Shown: positions 6,182 to 6,359 of the stretch, piece by piece
How the letters are laid out: every line of letters begins with the position of its first letter
Position numbering within the stretch: position 1 is the first letter of the stretch
Source of the DNA: Anaeromyxobacteraceae bacterium
GTDB lineage: Bacteria; Myxococcota; Myxococcia; Myxococcales; Anaeromyxobacteraceae
NCBI GenBank assembly: GCA_027349605.1
Contig: DAIEMM010000105.1
Location: 1 to 6,359, forward strand
Reading direction: 5' to 3'
Length of the DNA stretch: 6,359 nucleotides
Made by a program: the position numbers and the translations under genes
Notes under the pieces: model-generated
What the model was told of the DNA's origin: nothing
What the model saw: only the letters and a program-made list of their open reading frames with translations
The model's database searches: none

Positions 6182-6290
6182 GAGCCGGTCCAGAATCCTC
6201 GGGCGACGTGGGTTCAGTCGAACCCCGCCAGGCCCGGAAGGGAGCAACGGTAGGCTGTCCTCCGTGCGCCCGGGGATTGTGGGCCGGCTC
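6182..6290 (+). ncRNA. ffs: Signal recognition particle RNA, small bacterial (4.5S) type
   Basis: The SRP RNA binds Ffh and FtsY to target nascent membrane proteins to the translocon. The diagnostic domain IV tip is at 6229-6246: CAGG, a CCC/GGG stem with GGAA tetraloop (6236-6239), and AGCA on the return strand, the Ffh-binding symmetric loop. The base of the molecule is a 10-bp helix, GAGCCGGTCC (6182-6191) with GGGCCGGCTC (6281-6290). After a 3x3 internal loop comes an 11-bp helix of 6195-6205 with 6267-6277. The length of about 109 bases fits the single-hairpin 4.5S type without an Alu domain. Exact ends are inferred from the terminal helix. It lies between tRNA-Ser and dnaX, as SRP RNA genes do in several lineages. 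A maturation cut from a joint transcript with the tRNAs is likely. Confidence 0.95.
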
Positions 6291-6301
6291 CTCGTTTTTT
6301 T
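6281..6301 (+). terminator. Intrinsic terminator formed by the SRP RNA closing helix and a T7 run
   Basis: The 3' arm of the SRP RNA terminal helix (6281-6290, pairing back to 6182-6191) is followed by CTCG and seven T residues (6295-6301). The RNA's own closing helix would act as the terminator stem. The T-run ends two bases before the dnaX Shine-Dalgarno sequence. Confidence 0.7.
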
Positions 6302-6303
6302 CC

Positions 6304-6310
6304 GGAGGTG
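6304..6310 (+). promoter_or_regulatory. Strong ribosome binding site of dnaX
   Basis: GGAGGTG lies with its GGAGG core six bases before the ATG at 6315. It is the only textbook Shine-Dalgarno sequence in the window and fixes the dnaX start. Confidence 0.85.
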
Positions 6311-6314
6311 AACC

Positions 6315-6359
6315 ATGGGCTACCTCGTCCTCGCCCGGAAGTACCGGCCCCAGACCTTC
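6315..6359 (+). CDS. dnaX: DNA polymerase III subunit tau/gamma DnaX (5' end only)
   Basis: The first 15 codons, MGYLVLARKYRPQTF, match the highly conserved N-terminus of DnaX (in other bacteria M-x-Y-x-V-L-A-R-K-x-R-P-x-x-F). DnaX is the ATPase of the clamp-loader complex, which loads the sliding clamp and ties the polymerase cores together at the replication fork. The gene runs off the window. Its place after the SRP RNA matches the tadA-SRP RNA-dnaX order known in Bacillus and others. No room exists for a separate promoter between the SRP terminator and the ATG, so transcription must come from readthrough or from a promoter inside the RNA cluster. Confidence 0.93.
   Translation, partial: MGYLVLARKYRPQTF

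Overview
The window is very GC-rich, with almost every codon ending in G or C. Its gene content suggests Myxococcota (an Anaeromyxobacter- or Myxococcus-like deltaproteobacterium): a PEGA-type protein with C-terminal alanine/glycine membrane helices, a DUF4388/PATAN-type regulator, and a DsbA-like protein with a cysteine-rich N-terminal domain. This placement is inferred from gene content only; no 16S rRNA or other marker is present.

Layout. (1) 1-458, plus strand: the 3' end of a PEGA-like membrane-anchored protein. (2) 460-3621, minus strand: a compact operon transcribed right to left. It encodes a secreted DsbA-family thiol oxidoreductase, then a DUF4388 protein, then truD (tRNA pseudouridine-13 synthase). 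The DUF4388 stop and the truD start overlap as GTGA. The operon converges on the first gene with one base between the two stop codons. (3) 3622-3680: a 59-bp divergent gap. (4) 3681-5959, plus strand: a radical SAM protein with an N-terminal B12-binding-like region, then tadA (tRNA adenosine-34 deaminase). (5) 5970-6301: a packed stable-RNA cluster with tRNA-Ser(CGA), tRNA-Ser(GGA) and the small (4.5S-type) signal recognition particle RNA, ending in a T-run terminator. (6) 6315 to the edge: the first 15 codons of dnaX behind a strong Shine-Dalgarno sequence. The order tadA - tRNA-Ser - SRP RNA - dnaX is an arrangement known from other bacteria, including Bacillus.

The common theme is translation and protein maturation: two tRNA-modifying enzymes, two tRNAs, the targeting RNA for membrane proteins and a periplasmic disulfide enzyme. 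No mobile element, CRISPR array or defence system was seen, and no stretch over 300 bases lacks a gene.

The most notable observation is at the end of the radical SAM gene. After its TAA at 5307-5309 the same frame stays open for 42 more codons. It encodes a cysteine cluster (C-x4-C-x2-C-x3-C) of the kind I recall at the C-terminus of this family, and it ends at a TGA that overlaps the tadA ATG as ATGA. This looks like a gene whose true end is 5438, cut short by a one-base nonsense change (a Tyr TAC or TAT codon is the simplest ancestor) or by a sequencing error. The consequence could reach the next gene, because tadA has no visible ribosome binding site of its own.
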